Assembly (NCBI GenBank): GCA_902478365.1
Contig: CABSKX010000024.1
Span: forward strand, 1 to 30,563
DNA length: 30,563 nt
Source of the DNA: an uncultured Collinsella sp.
Lineage (GTDB): Bacteria; Actinomycetota; Coriobacteriia; Coriobacteriales; Coriobacteriaceae
Reading direction: 5' to 3'
Below the pieces are notes generated by a model. The model ran no database searches. It was not told the origin of the DNA and saw only the letters and a program-made list of their open reading frames with translations. A program made the translations under genes and the position numbers. This document shows, one piece after another, positions 1 to 6,050 of this stretch. The stretch's first letter is position 1, and each line of letters starts with the position of its first letter.

Positions 1-120
1 GATTCAGATTCGACAAGGGGCGACCATTGTGCAATCGCAAGAAGATGACGGGGCGAAATGTCAATCCTGGTCTAACAGAGCCAAAAGAAAAGCCCCGTTG
101 CCGGGAGCTTTAATCTCAAT

Positions 121-140
121 TGGTGCGGCGTATAGGATTC
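121..140 (-). pseudogene. tRNA-Arg 3' fragment
   Basis: These 20 bases match the 3' end of the intact tRNA-Arg genes to the right: CCA, discriminator, acceptor strand and part of the T arm. The match stops inside the T-loop. The D arm, anticodon arm and 5' acceptor strand are missing, so it cannot make a tRNA. A terminator-like hairpin follows at 89-111, as in the intact copies. Confidence 0.7.
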
Positions 141-278
141 CGCGCATCCGCTTGCGCGGATCCGCACCGGCTTCGCCCGCCTGCCGGCGCGCTCGCCCGC
201 GGGCTAAAAACGCTCCGCGTTTTCTTTACGCTCGCGCCTCGACCGAGGTTCGAATCCATGCGGTGCCTACGTAAAAGA

Positions 279-302
279 AAAGCCCCCGTTACCGGGAGCT
301 TT
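279..302 (-). terminator. Terminator after tRNA-Arg copy 1
   Basis: On the minus strand a stem AAAGC.CCCG with a 4-nt loop is followed by T-rich sequence, just downstream of the tRNA at 312-388. One stem pair is mismatched compared with the perfect hairpins after copies 2 and 3. Confidence 0.65.
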
Positions 303-311
303 AATCTCAAA

Positions 312-388
312 TGGTGCGGCGTATAGGATTCGAACCTATGACGTTCTGATTCGTAGTCAGACCCTCTATCCAGCTGAGGTAACGCCGC
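312..388 (-). tRNA. tRNA-Arg(ACG), copy 1
   Basis: The minus strand folds as a complete cloverleaf of 77 nt including an encoded CCA. The acceptor GCGGCGT pairs with ACGCCGC, the D arm is CCTC/GAGG, the anticodon stem is TCTGA/TCAGA with loop CTACGAA (anticodon ACG), and the T arm is ATAGG-TTCGAAT-CCTAT. ACG is read as inosine-CG after deamination and decodes CGU/CGC/CGA arginine codons. It has its own promoter (401-429) and terminator (279-302), and is identical to the two copies at its right. Confidence 0.96.
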
Positions 389-400
389 GACTTGTTGATT

Positions 401-429
401 ATTATGCACATGGACTGAATAATGGTCAA
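401..429 (-). promoter_or_regulatory. Promoter of tRNA-Arg copy 1
   Basis: On the minus strand TTGACC (424-429) and CATAAT (401-406) are 17 bp apart, and the -10 box ends 12 bp before the mature tRNA 5' end. This is a good housekeeping sigma-70-type promoter. Confidence 0.75.
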
Positions 430-537
430 GCGTATTTTCAAAAAAAGTTATCGAATTTGATTTTTACTCATTTGGCGTAATTACGGCCAGTTTGGATCAG
501 CCGTATTTCGATGCTTGCGCTCAAGCGAATCGCTATA

Positions 538-566
538 TAAGAAAAGCTCCCGTTGCCGGGAGCTTT
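538..566 (-). terminator. Terminator after tRNA-Arg copy 2
   Basis: A perfect 10-bp stem AAAGCTCCCG/CGGGAGCTTT with a 4-nt loop is followed by a short T-run on the minus strand, about 10 bp past the tRNA. Confidence 0.85.
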
Positions 567-576
567 AAAAGTCAAT

Positions 577-653
577 TGGTGCGGCGTATAGGATTCGAAC
601 CTATGACGTTCTGATTCGTAGTCAGACCCTCTATCCAGCTGAGGTAACGCCGC
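577..653 (-). tRNA. tRNA-Arg(ACG), copy 2
   Basis: It is identical in sequence to the tRNA at 312-388: same cloverleaf, anticodon ACG, CCA encoded. It lies in the middle of the 265-bp tandem array with its own promoter (666-694) and terminator (538-566). Confidence 0.96.
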
Positions 654-665
654 GACTTGTTGATT

Positions 666-694
666 ATTATGCACATGGACTGAATAATGGTCAA
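666..694 (-). promoter_or_regulatory. Promoter of tRNA-Arg copy 2
   Basis: It is an exact repeat, 265 bp on, of the TTGACC-17-CATAAT promoter at 401-429. Confidence 0.75.
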
Positions 695-802
695 GCGTAT
701 TTTCAAAAAAAGTTATCGAATTTGATTTTTACTCATTTGGCGTAATTACGGCCAGTTTGGATCAGCCGTATTTCGATGCTTGCGCTCAAGCGAATCGCTA
801 TA

Positions 803-831
803 TAAGAAAAGCTCCCGTTGCCGGGAGCTTT
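803..831 (-). terminator. Terminator after tRNA-Arg copy 3
   Basis: It has the same perfect 10-bp stem and 4-nt loop as at 538-566, with a T-rich tail on the minus strand. Confidence 0.85.
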
Positions 832-841
832 AAAAGTCAAT

Positions 842-918
842 TGGTGCGGCGTATAGGATTCGAACCTATGACGTTCTGATTCGTAGTCAGACCCTCTATC
901 CAGCTGAGGTAACGCCGC
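842..918 (-). tRNA. tRNA-Arg(ACG), copy 3
   Basis: It is identical to the two tRNA-Arg(ACG) genes to its left, with CCA encoded. It is the first gene of the array in the direction of transcription. Its upstream region differs from that of the others, so it is probably the ancestral copy. Confidence 0.96.
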
Positions 919-928
919 AGCGCAAGAC

Positions 929-959
929 ATATAAAACCACTTTAGTTCGTTAGAGTCAA
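929..959 (-). promoter_or_regulatory. Promoter of tRNA-Arg copy 3
   Basis: On the minus strand TTGACT (954-959) is followed after 18-19 bp by a TTTATA/TTATAT box at 929-935. This is unlike the promoter of the two repeated copies. Confidence 0.55.
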
Positions 960-997
960 GCAAAATCTCAAACTTTTTTCGCGCGGGCCGCAATTTG

Positions 998-1375
998 TCA
1001 CGCTGCACCACGAGCATCAGCGCTTCTCGTGCGATCGATTGGCTTTTCGATCACATCGAATCCGGCGCCAAGCTCCCCCAGAAGCGACCGCACCCGTTGG
1101 GCGCAGTCGTAGTCGGCAAACGAGATGCTCAACATTCGGGCCACCTGATTAGAAGTTCCAACGCCATAGAAGTGCTCAAGGACAACAAGCGCCTCATGCG
1201 CCACAAACGTCTCGACCACATGCGGCGACTCCTCATAGCACCATTGCGTCAATGGTCCCTCACTCGTCTGCCGAACCACCAAGCCACCCATACCCGACGG
1301 CTCGCACGTTACCAGCAGGTGCTCCCCGCCCTCATCACTCTGGAACAAAACAACCCGCTCATCGAACAGCTCCAT
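998..1375 (-). CDS. Hypothetical protein, 125 aa
   Basis: I do not recognise this family. The product is a small, soluble, acidic protein with no signal peptide and no membrane segment, rich in V and L and with a C-terminal basic tail. The ATG at 1375 is preferred over a GTG three bases upstream because an AAAGGGG ribosome binding site lies 5 nt before the ATG. It stands alone between the serS terminator and the tRNA-Arg array. A LexA-like box lies about 60 bp upstream of its start, which suggests DNA-damage control. That is inference from the motif alone. Confidence 0.7.
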   Translation of the reverse strand: MELFDERVVLFQSDEGGEHLLVTCEPSGMGGLVVRQTSEGPLTQWCYEESPHVVETFVAHEALVVLEHFYGVGTSNQVARMLSISFADYDCAQRVRSLLGELGAGFDVIEKPIDRTRSADARGAA

Positions 1376-1434
1376 CACATCCCCTTTCTCTTGCTCTTAG
1401 TTAGCAAAAGCATAGCAGGTAGATGCATGTATAC

Positions 1435-1448
1435 AGAACATCTGTTCG
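1435..1448 (-). promoter_or_regulatory. LexA-like (SOS) box
   Basis: The 14-mer AGAACATCTGTTCG contains GAAC-N4-GTTC, the core of the Gram-positive LexA operator (consensus CGAACATATGTTCG), and matches 12 of 14 positions. It lies upstream of the 125-aa gene, with a weak TATGCT -10-like box between them on the minus strand. Regulation by LexA is inferred. Confidence 0.5.
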
Positions 1449-1493
1449 TGTATTTTCTATTGAGCTGTCCGCACGGCATGGTATAGCCGTACA

Positions 1494-1523
1494 CAAAAAG
1501 GGCGCCCCTAAAAGGAGCGCCCT
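1494..1523 (-). terminator. Terminator of serS
   Basis: On the minus strand AGGGCGC pairs with GCGCCCT around a short loop and is followed by TTTTTG, about 25 bp after the serS stop codon. Confidence 0.85.
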
Positions 1524-1546
1524 CGCAAATCGCCTATGCAGCTAGC

Positions 1547-2830
1547 TTACGCGACCGGCTCGATCTTCTCGAGGCCGCCCATGTGGGGACGCAGAACCTC
1601 GGGAATCGTGATGGTGCCGTCGGCGTTCTGGTAGTTCTCCAGAATGGCAGCCATGGTACGACCAGCCGGCAGGCCAGAACCGTTAAGGGTGTGCAGGTAG
1701 CGCGAACCCTTGAAGTTCTCGGGGTCGCGATATTTGATGTTGGCACGACGGGCCTGGAAGTCGCCGCAGTTGGAGCAGGAGCTGATCTCCTTGTAAGCGT
1801 TGTAGCTCGGCAGCCAGACCTCGATGTCGTAGGTCTGACGGGCAGAGAAGCCCAGGTCGCCGGTGCACAGGCTAATCACGCGATACGGCAGGCCCAGCTG
1901 CTGCAGCAGGTACTCGGCCTCGGCGGTCATGCTCTCGAGCTCCTCGTCGGACTCCTCCGGCTTGGCAAACTTGACCATCTCAACTTTGTCGAACTCGTGC
2001 TGGCGAATGATGCCGCGGGTGTCGCGACCGGCGGAACCGGCCTCCTCGCGGAAGCAGGGGGTGAAGGCAGTGTAGCGGCGAGGCAGAGTGTCGGCGTCCA
2101 GAACCTCACCGGCATGCAGGTTAGTCAGTACGACCTCGGCGGTAGGGATCAGGAAGTTGTCGCCCGAGACGTGATAGGCGTCGTCCTCGAACTTGGGCAG
2201 CTGACCCGTACCGAACATGGTCTGACGCTTGACGACGATGGGCGGCCACCACTCCTTGAAGCCACGGCTCGTGTGCGTGTCCAGGAAGAAGTTAATGAGG
2301 GCACGCTCAAGACGGGCGCCGGCGCCACCGAGAACGGTGAAGCGGCTGCCGGAGAGCTTGTTGCCGCGCTCGAAATCGAGGATGTCCAGATCGGTGCCCA
2401 GATCCCAGTGCGGCTTAAAGTCGAAGTCGAACTCGCGCGGGGTACCCCAGCGGCGACGCTCGATGTTCTCGTCCTCGTCCTTACCGTACGGGGTAGCCTC
2501 GCACGGAATGTTGGGCAGGTGAGACATGAAGTCGTACTGCTCCTGCTCAAGAGCGGTACGGCGCTCGGCCAGACCGTCGATCTTCTCGTTGACGGCGCGC
2601 ACGGCCTCCTTGGCGGCCTCGGCCTCGTCCTTCTTGCCCTCCTTCATCAGGGCGCCAATCTTCTTGGACTCGGCGTTACGCGTGGCCTGGAGCTCCTCGA
2701 CCTCGGTGATGACGGCACGGCGCTCGTCGTCGAGTTCAAAGAACTTCTCGCGATCCCAAGACGTCTGGCGATTTGCCATGGCGGTATCGATGGCATCGGG
2801 GTTCTCGCGAACAAACTTGATATCAAGCAT
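1547..2830 (-). CDS. serS: Serine--tRNA ligase
   Basis: This enzyme charges tRNA-Ser with serine in the cytoplasm (class II synthetase). The 427-aa length is normal for the family. The N-terminal third is a charged helical arm, about residues 25-100, that grips the long variable arm of tRNA-Ser. The catalytic part shows motif 2 (FREEAGSAGRDTRG, then RQHEF) and motif 3 (SGLPAGRTMAAILENYQ). The ATG at 2830 is chosen because GGAGGAT precedes it by 3 nt; an in-frame ATG 9 codons upstream has no such site. I saw no T-box leader in the roughly 110 bp upstream. It is transcribed alone, with a terminator at 1494-1523. Confidence 0.97.
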   Translation of the reverse strand: MLDIKFVRENPDAIDTAMANRQTSWDREKFFELDDERRAVITEVEELQATRNAESKKIGALMKEGKKDEAEAAKEAVRAVNEKIDGLAERRTALEQEQYDFMSHLPNIPCEATPYGKDEDENIERRRWGTPREFDFDFKPHWDLGTDLDILDFERGNKLSGSRFTVLGGAGARLERALINFFLDTHTSRGFKEWWPPIVVKRQTMFGTGQLPKFEDDAYHVSGDNFLIPTAEVVLTNLHAGEVLDADTLPRRYTAFTPCFREEAGSAGRDTRGIIRQHEFDKVEMVKFAKPEESDEELESMTAEAEYLLQQLGLPYRVISLCTGDLGFSARQTYDIEVWLPSYNAYKEISSCSNCGDFQARRANIKYRDPENFKGSRYLHTLNGSGLPAGRTMAAILENYQNADGTITIPEVLRPHMGGLEKIEPVA

Positions 2831-2870
2831 TAGATCCTCCGGCGATATACATTCCATTTAGGTTGCAACC

Positions 2871-2897
2871 TTGTACATGTATGGGCAAGTATATACT
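2871..2897 (+). promoter_or_regulatory. Possible promoter of the 57-aa membrane protein
   Basis: TTGTAC and TATACT lie on the plus strand with a 15-bp spacer, shorter than usual. The gene start is about 45 bp downstream. A 10-bp palindrome GGTTGCAACC (2861-2870) abuts it and lies between the divergent gene and serS. Confidence 0.35.
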
Positions 2898-2941
2898 TAT
2901 GAGCGTTTACGACCCAACTCAACTACGCAAGAAGGCACCCA

Positions 2942-3115
2942 ATGGACGCAGTTTTTTCCTTTTTGTTTGGCACCCGCACCGGTTTTGCCATCCTTTTCGC
3001 CGGCGGCATCCTGCTATTTGCGATTCTTGCCTTTGTGATGGAGAAGCGCACCCATAAGATGTATGTCGACCGTGGCCCCAAGTCCGAGGACGAAGAAGAC
3101 AGCTTCTGGGACTAA
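2942..3115 (+). CDS. Small single-pass membrane protein, 57 aa
   Basis: This is a short gene read divergently from serS. Residues about 14-33 form one hydrophobic segment (FAILFAGGILLFAILAFVM), followed by a basic stretch (EKRTHK) and an acidic tail ending SEDEEDSFWD. The layout suggests an N-out, C-in single-pass protein. An AGAAGG ribosome binding site lies 7 nt before the ATG. A strong rho-independent terminator follows at 3167-3210. The function is unknown and I do not recognise a family. Clean codon structure, a ribosome binding site and a terminator make it likely to be real. Confidence 0.7.
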   Translation: MDAVFSFLFGTRTGFAILFAGGILLFAILAFVMEKRTHKMYVDRGPKSEDEEDSFWD

Positions 3116-3126
3116 CCTGCCAAAAA

Positions 3127-3259
3127 GGGACAGGTTTATTTTGGTCGGTTTTATCTGGGCAAACGCAAGCGCCCCGCAACTGGAATTGAGCCAGTTGCGG
3201 GGCGCTTTTTGCTAAAAGGACAAAACCGCAGGAAAAACCTGCCAAAATAAACCTGTCCC
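3127..3259. repeat. Inverted-repeat element (MITE/REP-like) around a terminator
   Basis: GGGACAGGTTTATTTTGG (3127-3144) is repeated as its exact reverse complement at 3242-3259, 18 of 18 bases. The pair encloses a second perfect 17-bp stem (3167-3183/3191-3207). The nested palindromes span 133 bp between the 57-aa gene and proC, which converge here. No coding capacity is evident. Confidence 0.75.
3167..3210 (+). terminator. Strong terminator, 17-bp stem
   Basis: AAGCGCCCCGCAACTGG pairs perfectly with its complement across a 7-nt loop and runs into TTTTT on the plus strand. It ends the transcript of the 57-aa gene. On the minus strand the T-tail is poor, so any effect on transcripts entering from proC would be weaker. 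Confidence 0.85.
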
Positions 3260-3272
3260 TAAATGGAAGGTT

Positions 3273-4043
3273 TTACTGGAGAGTAGCGTCGATGGCCTTG
3301 ACTAGGGCGCTGCGCATTCCGGCGTCCTCGAGCGCGACGACGCCCTTGATGGTAGCACCGCCGGGCGAGCACACGGCATCTTTCATCGCTGCGGGATGCT
3401 GGCCGGTTGCAAGCTGCAGCTTTGCCGTACCCAGCACCATCTGGCTCACAATGCGATAGGCATCGGCGCGCGGAATACCGTGTTTGACGGCCGCATCGCC
3501 CAGAGCCTCGATTGCCATGGCGACAAATGCCGGAGCGCAACCGCCCACGGTACCGCCCACAAACAGCAGACTCGAATCGAGCTCGACCACCGTGCCAAGC
3601 TTTCCGAGCAGACCGAGCACCGTGGCACGCTGCTCTTCGCTAAGCGTGGAAGCCTTCTCGCAGGCGATAACGCCCTCGCCCACCGAAACCGGCGTGTTGG
3701 GCACCGTCGAGATATGAGCGACACCCGGCAGGACCTGTTCCCACTTGGCACTATCCCAGGTCCAGGCGACCGAAAGGACGACCTTGTCGGCAAGCACATC
3801 CTTGAGCGGGGCGAATACCTTCTCAATCATGTACGGCTTGACCGCCGCAACCACGATATCGGACGCGGCAACAACCTCCGCCGCATCGTGGCAGGCAGCC
3901 ATGCCCCGTGCCTCGCAACGCTCAACCAGAGCATCGTAGCGGCCTGCGCAGGCGCACATGTCGCCCGCGGCCACGCCGGCGGCAATCCAGCCATCGGCCA
4001 TAGCGCTCGCCATATTGCCAAAACCGACAAATCCAATCTTCAT
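3273..4043 (-). CDS. proC: Pyrroline-5-carboxylate reductase
   Basis: It catalyses the last step of proline synthesis, reducing pyrroline-5-carboxylate with NAD(P)H. The 256-aa protein opens with a Rossmann dinucleotide site (KIGFVGFGNMA). Near the C-terminus it carries the family signature around CSPGGATIKGV, and PNTPV in the middle is also typical. The ATG at 4043 follows AAAGGA at 9 nt; an upstream in-frame ATG 8 codons earlier is rejected because it would lie before that site. It is separated from rlmH by 73 bp and may be read from it or from its own promoter, which I could not define. Confidence 0.95.
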   Translation of the reverse strand: MKIGFVGFGNMASAMADGWIAAGVAAGDMCACAGRYDALVERCEARGMAACHDAAEVVAASDIVVAAVKPYMIEKVFAPLKDVLADKVVLSVAWTWDSAKWEQVLPGVAHISTVPNTPVSVGEGVIACEKASTLSEEQRATVLGLLGKLGTVVELDSSLLFVGGTVGGCAPAFVAMAIEALGDAAVKHGIPRADAYRIVSQMVLGTAKLQLATGQHPAAMKDAVCSPGGATIKGVVALEDAGMRSALVKAIDATLQ

Positions 4044-4116
4044 ATCACACAGTCCTTTCAGACACATTCCTCAAAACGAAAGTCATTGTCCCACGCCATT
4101 GTTTCGCATTGCCGAC

Positions 4117-4587
4117 CTACTTGTGATACGGCTCGCCACGGCTAATCTTGCAGGCGCGGTAGATCTGCTCCAGCAGCACCACGCGCGCCAGGTTGTGCGG
4201 CAAGGTAATGCGTCCAAAGCTGAGCATCTCGTCGGCGCGGGCGCGCACGGCATCGCTCACGCCGTCCGATCCGCCGATTACAAAAGCGATGTCGCTGTTG
4301 CCTCGCAGCATAAGGTCATCGAGATGCGTCGAGAGCTCCTCGCTCAAACGCTCCTTGCCCTCGATAGCCAGCAGAATCACATGTGCCCGCGGTGGCAGGG
4401 CGGCAAGAATCGCCGCGCCTTCTTTGTTGCGCGCGGCATCCACACCGCCCGCCTTGGCCGGATCGATATCGGCAACCTCGCGCATATCTACCTTGGCATA
4501 GGCGCCTAGGCGTTTGGTGTATTCGGCGCACGCGTCCTTCCAAAAGCGCTCTTTAAGCTTGCCAACGCAAACAACGGTATATTTCAC
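4117..4587 (-). CDS. rlmH: 23S rRNA (pseudouridine1915-N3)-methyltransferase
   Basis: RlmH is a small SPOUT-class methyltransferase that modifies pseudouridine 1915 in helix 69 of 23S rRNA using S-adenosylmethionine. The 156-aa length is typical. The conserved glycine loop FVIGGSDG and the terminal signature RGEPYHK, which forms part of the knotted active site, are both present. It starts with GTG at 4587. The ribosome binding site GGAG lies in the last codons of the SPFH gene, whose stop is only 6 nt upstream, so translation is probably coupled. Confidence 0.95.
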   Translation of the reverse strand: MKYTVVCVGKLKERFWKDACAEYTKRLGAYAKVDMREVADIDPAKAGGVDAARNKEGAAILAALPPRAHVILLAIEGKERLSEELSTHLDDLMLRGNSDIAFVIGGSDGVSDAVRARADEMLSFGRITLPHNLARVVLLEQIYRACKISRGEPYHK

Positions 4588-4593
4588 GCGCGT

Positions 4594-5532
4594 CTACTCC
4601 TTCGACTCGTTCTGAACTTTGCCGGCGGTCAGCATCTGCTCGAACATCGAGGCCGACTGTGAGAAATCGCTCGGCAGCACGACCGTCGAGGTTTTGCCCG
4701 TGCGAGCGAACTCCGTCATCATCTCGGACCACTGCGTAAACATGAACAGCTGGTTGGCCTCATCGTTGCCGACGCCCGTCTCCTGGATAATCTCGAGCGA
4801 GTCCTTGATGCCCAGTGCGATGGCTTTGCGCTGGTTGGCGATGCCTTCGCCTGCCTTTTCCATCGCCTCGGCCTCGGCGGTCGCCTCGGTAACGCGCTTG
4901 ATGCGATCGGCCTCGGCGAGCTCCTGCGCAGCGGCGCGCTTTCGCTGGGCAGCGTTGATGTCGTTCATGGAGTTCTCGACCTCGGTCGGCAGCGCGATCT
5001 TGGTGATAAGTGTCGACACGAGGGTAAAGCCGTAGGCGGCCATCTGCTCGGACACGGTGGCGTTGACGTCCTTGGCGATATCGTCTTTTTTGGCAAAGAC
5101 CTCATCGAGCGTGTAGACGGGGATAGAAGAGCGCAGGGCATCGGTGATGAAGTCACGCATTTGGTCGACGGGCTCCTGCAGCATGTAGTAGCTCTTGTAG
5201 ATGCCCGAATCTGCCGGGCCGGCGCCCATGTCATAGCTCACGTGGTACTGAGCAGAGACCTCAAGGCCGATAGTCACGTTGTCCTGGGTCTTAACGTCGA
5301 TGCCAAAGCCGTTTTTCATGGTGCGCAGACTCACCGTGGCGGCTTTGCGGTCGATCACGGGCACCTTCATGTGGAAGCCCGCGTTGACGATGCGGTTGAA
5401 CTTGCCCAGACGCTCGATGATCACAGCATGCTGCTGTTCAACGACATAGCAGGCGTTGGGGAGCAGTAGCAACAAAATGATGATGGGAAGCAGAAGGCTC
5501 GTAAGGGTAGCGATGATACCGGACAACAGCAT
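4594..5532 (-). CDS. SPFH/band 7 (slipin/stomatin-like) membrane protein
   Basis: This is a membrane-anchored scaffold of the stomatin/QmcA type, 312 aa. A hydrophobic hairpin or helix (about residues 4-27, rich in L and I) is followed by the SPFH domain with the typical opening EQQHAVIIERLGKFNRIVNAGFHMKVPVIDR. Then comes a long Ala/Glu-rich coiled coil (about 185-250). Such proteins oligomerise in the membrane and often work with FtsH or NfeD; no nfeD is next to it here. The ATG at 5532 follows GAGGAG at 5 nt; an in-frame ATG 7 codons upstream is rejected. It forms an operon with rlmH, 6 nt apart. Confidence 0.88.
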   Translation of the reverse strand: MLLSGIIATLTSLLLPIIILLLLLPNACYVVEQQHAVIIERLGKFNRIVNAGFHMKVPVIDRKAATVSLRTMKNGFGIDVKTQDNVTIGLEVSAQYHVSYDMGAGPADSGIYKSYYMLQEPVDQMRDFITDALRSSIPVYTLDEVFAKKDDIAKDVNATVSEQMAAYGFTLVSTLITKIALPTEVENSMNDINAAQRKRAAAQELAEADRIKRVTEATAEAEAMEKAGEGIANQRKAIALGIKDSLEIIQETGVGNDEANQLFMFTQWSEMMTEFARTGKTSTVVLPSDFSQSASMFEQMLTAGKVQNESKE

Positions 5533-5607
5533 GGTTTCTCCTCTGATAGGCACGCGTTGGGACTAGGATACCCGCACAAAGCAGCCGTGTGACACCAACA
5601 AGAGGAC

Positions 5608-5834
5608 CCGTGGTCAAAAAAGGCCAAATATGAGTACTGTTACCAGTTTAGTAACAGCGTATTTGTGTCAAAATCGCCTCTTTGAACCCAGGGTCTATCG
5701 AATTTACTTCGTTTTGTCTCAAGATTGAGTCAAATTAGCGTACATCTGTTGCGCAAAATGAGCAAAAATGGCTTCGTGAAATGTCTCTATTTTCGTGCCA
5801 GTACTCATATTTGCCACTTTTTGACCACAGGGGC
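5608..5834. repeat. Inverted-repeat element, about 230 bp, in the SPFH/tRNA-Leu gap
   Basis: The 388-bp gap holds no gene. A stretch of about 32 bp at 5608-5639 (GTGGTCAAAAAAGGCCAAAT and onward to AGTACTG) reappears as an imperfect reverse complement at 5799-5834. Inside are smaller hairpins: CTGTTAC-CAGTTTA-GTAACAG near 5637-5657, and TGTCTCAA-GA-TTGAGTCA near 5716-5733. The shape is that of a MITE or large REP-type element. No protein of meaningful length is encoded in it. Confidence 0.65.
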
Positions 5835-5884
5835 ATCTGCCGCGCGAAATCGATAGGTCAAATCTGCCAAAAACGGCCCGTAAC

Positions 5885-5912
5885 AAAAAAGCTCCCATTG
5901 CTGGGAGCTCTT
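5885..5912 (-). terminator. Terminator of tRNA-Leu
   Basis: The minus strand reads AGAGCTCCCAGCAATGGGAGCTTTTTT: a 7-bp GAGCTCCCA-type stem, a short loop and a T6 tail, a few bases past the tRNA. Confidence 0.88.
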
Positions 5913-5920
5913 TCATTTAA

Positions 5921-6007
5921 TGGTGCGGGCGAAAGGACTTGAACCTTCATGGGGTTGCCCCCATACGGACCTGAACCGTACGCGTCTGCCAATTCCGCCA
6001 CGCCCGC
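5921..6007 (-). tRNA. tRNA-Leu(CAG)
   Basis: This is an 87-nt class II tRNA with CCA encoded. The acceptor GCGGGCG pairs with CGCCCGC. The anticodon stem TACGG/CCGTA holds loop TTCAGGT, anticodon CAG. The long variable arm TGGGGGCAACCCCA forms its own hairpin, as in leucine tRNAs. The T arm is AAGG-TTCAAGT-CCTT. It decodes CUG. Its promoter is at 6019-6047. Confidence 0.96.
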
Positions 6008-6018
6008 GTGCAGGAATT

Positions 6019-6047
6019 AGAATAACGGAGCGCCACCGCGAACGCAA
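6019..6047 (-). promoter_or_regulatory. Promoter of tRNA-Leu
   Basis: On the minus strand TTGCGT (6042-6047) and TATTCT (6019-6024) are 17 bp apart, with the -10 box 11 bp before the tRNA. The promoter sits immediately after the tatD stop codon. Confidence 0.65.
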
Positions 6048-6050
6048 GAA

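Larger units (their letters stand above)
82..330 (-). repeat. Imperfect direct repeat: duplicated tRNA-Arg 3' end plus terminator
   Basis: A block of about 58 bp occurs at 82-140 and again at 273-330. It holds the terminator hairpin and the last 20 nt of tRNA-Arg up to the T-loop. The two copies differ by a few bases. The DNA between them (141-272) is unrelated to tRNA-Arg. It is full of small palindromes, such as ATCCGC-TTGC-GCGGAT and AAAACGC-TCC-GCGTTTT, and ends in a T-arm-like GGTTCGAATCC near 247-258 on the plus strand. I read this as a broken outer member of the tRNA array, or as a repeated tRNA 3' end of the kind left by integration. No gene is visible in it. Confidence 0.6.
312..918 (-). 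repeat. 265-bp tandem repeat carrying three tRNA-Arg genes
   Basis: The sequence at 312-653 reads the same as 577-918, which gives 2.3 copies of a 265-bp unit. Each unit holds tRNA-Arg(ACG), a terminator and, in the first two, an identical promoter. Identity runs through the non-coding spacer, so the array was made by recent duplication or is kept alike by gene conversion. The right-hand copy has a different upstream sequence and hence a different promoter. Confidence 0.93.

Noticed and set aside
1..81. Coding end of a gene entering from the left edge
   Set aside because: Several frames are open over this short stretch on both strands and none gives a recognisable protein end, so I make no call.
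312..918. CRISPR-like regular repeats
   Set aside because: The repeat is a 265-bp unit with a tRNA gene and an identical spacer, not short repeats with unique spacers.
1583..2833. 416-codon plus-strand open frame
   Set aside because: It is antisense to serS, whose motifs are unmistakable on the minus strand.
2831..2941. T-box leader for serS
   Set aside because: The gap is only about 110 bp and shows neither the T-box sequence nor a specifier hairpin with terminator.
2919..3245. 108-codon minus-strand frame across the terminator palindrome
   Set aside because: It overlaps the 57-aa gene and the long hairpin, lacks a ribosome binding site and is Arg/Cys-rich.
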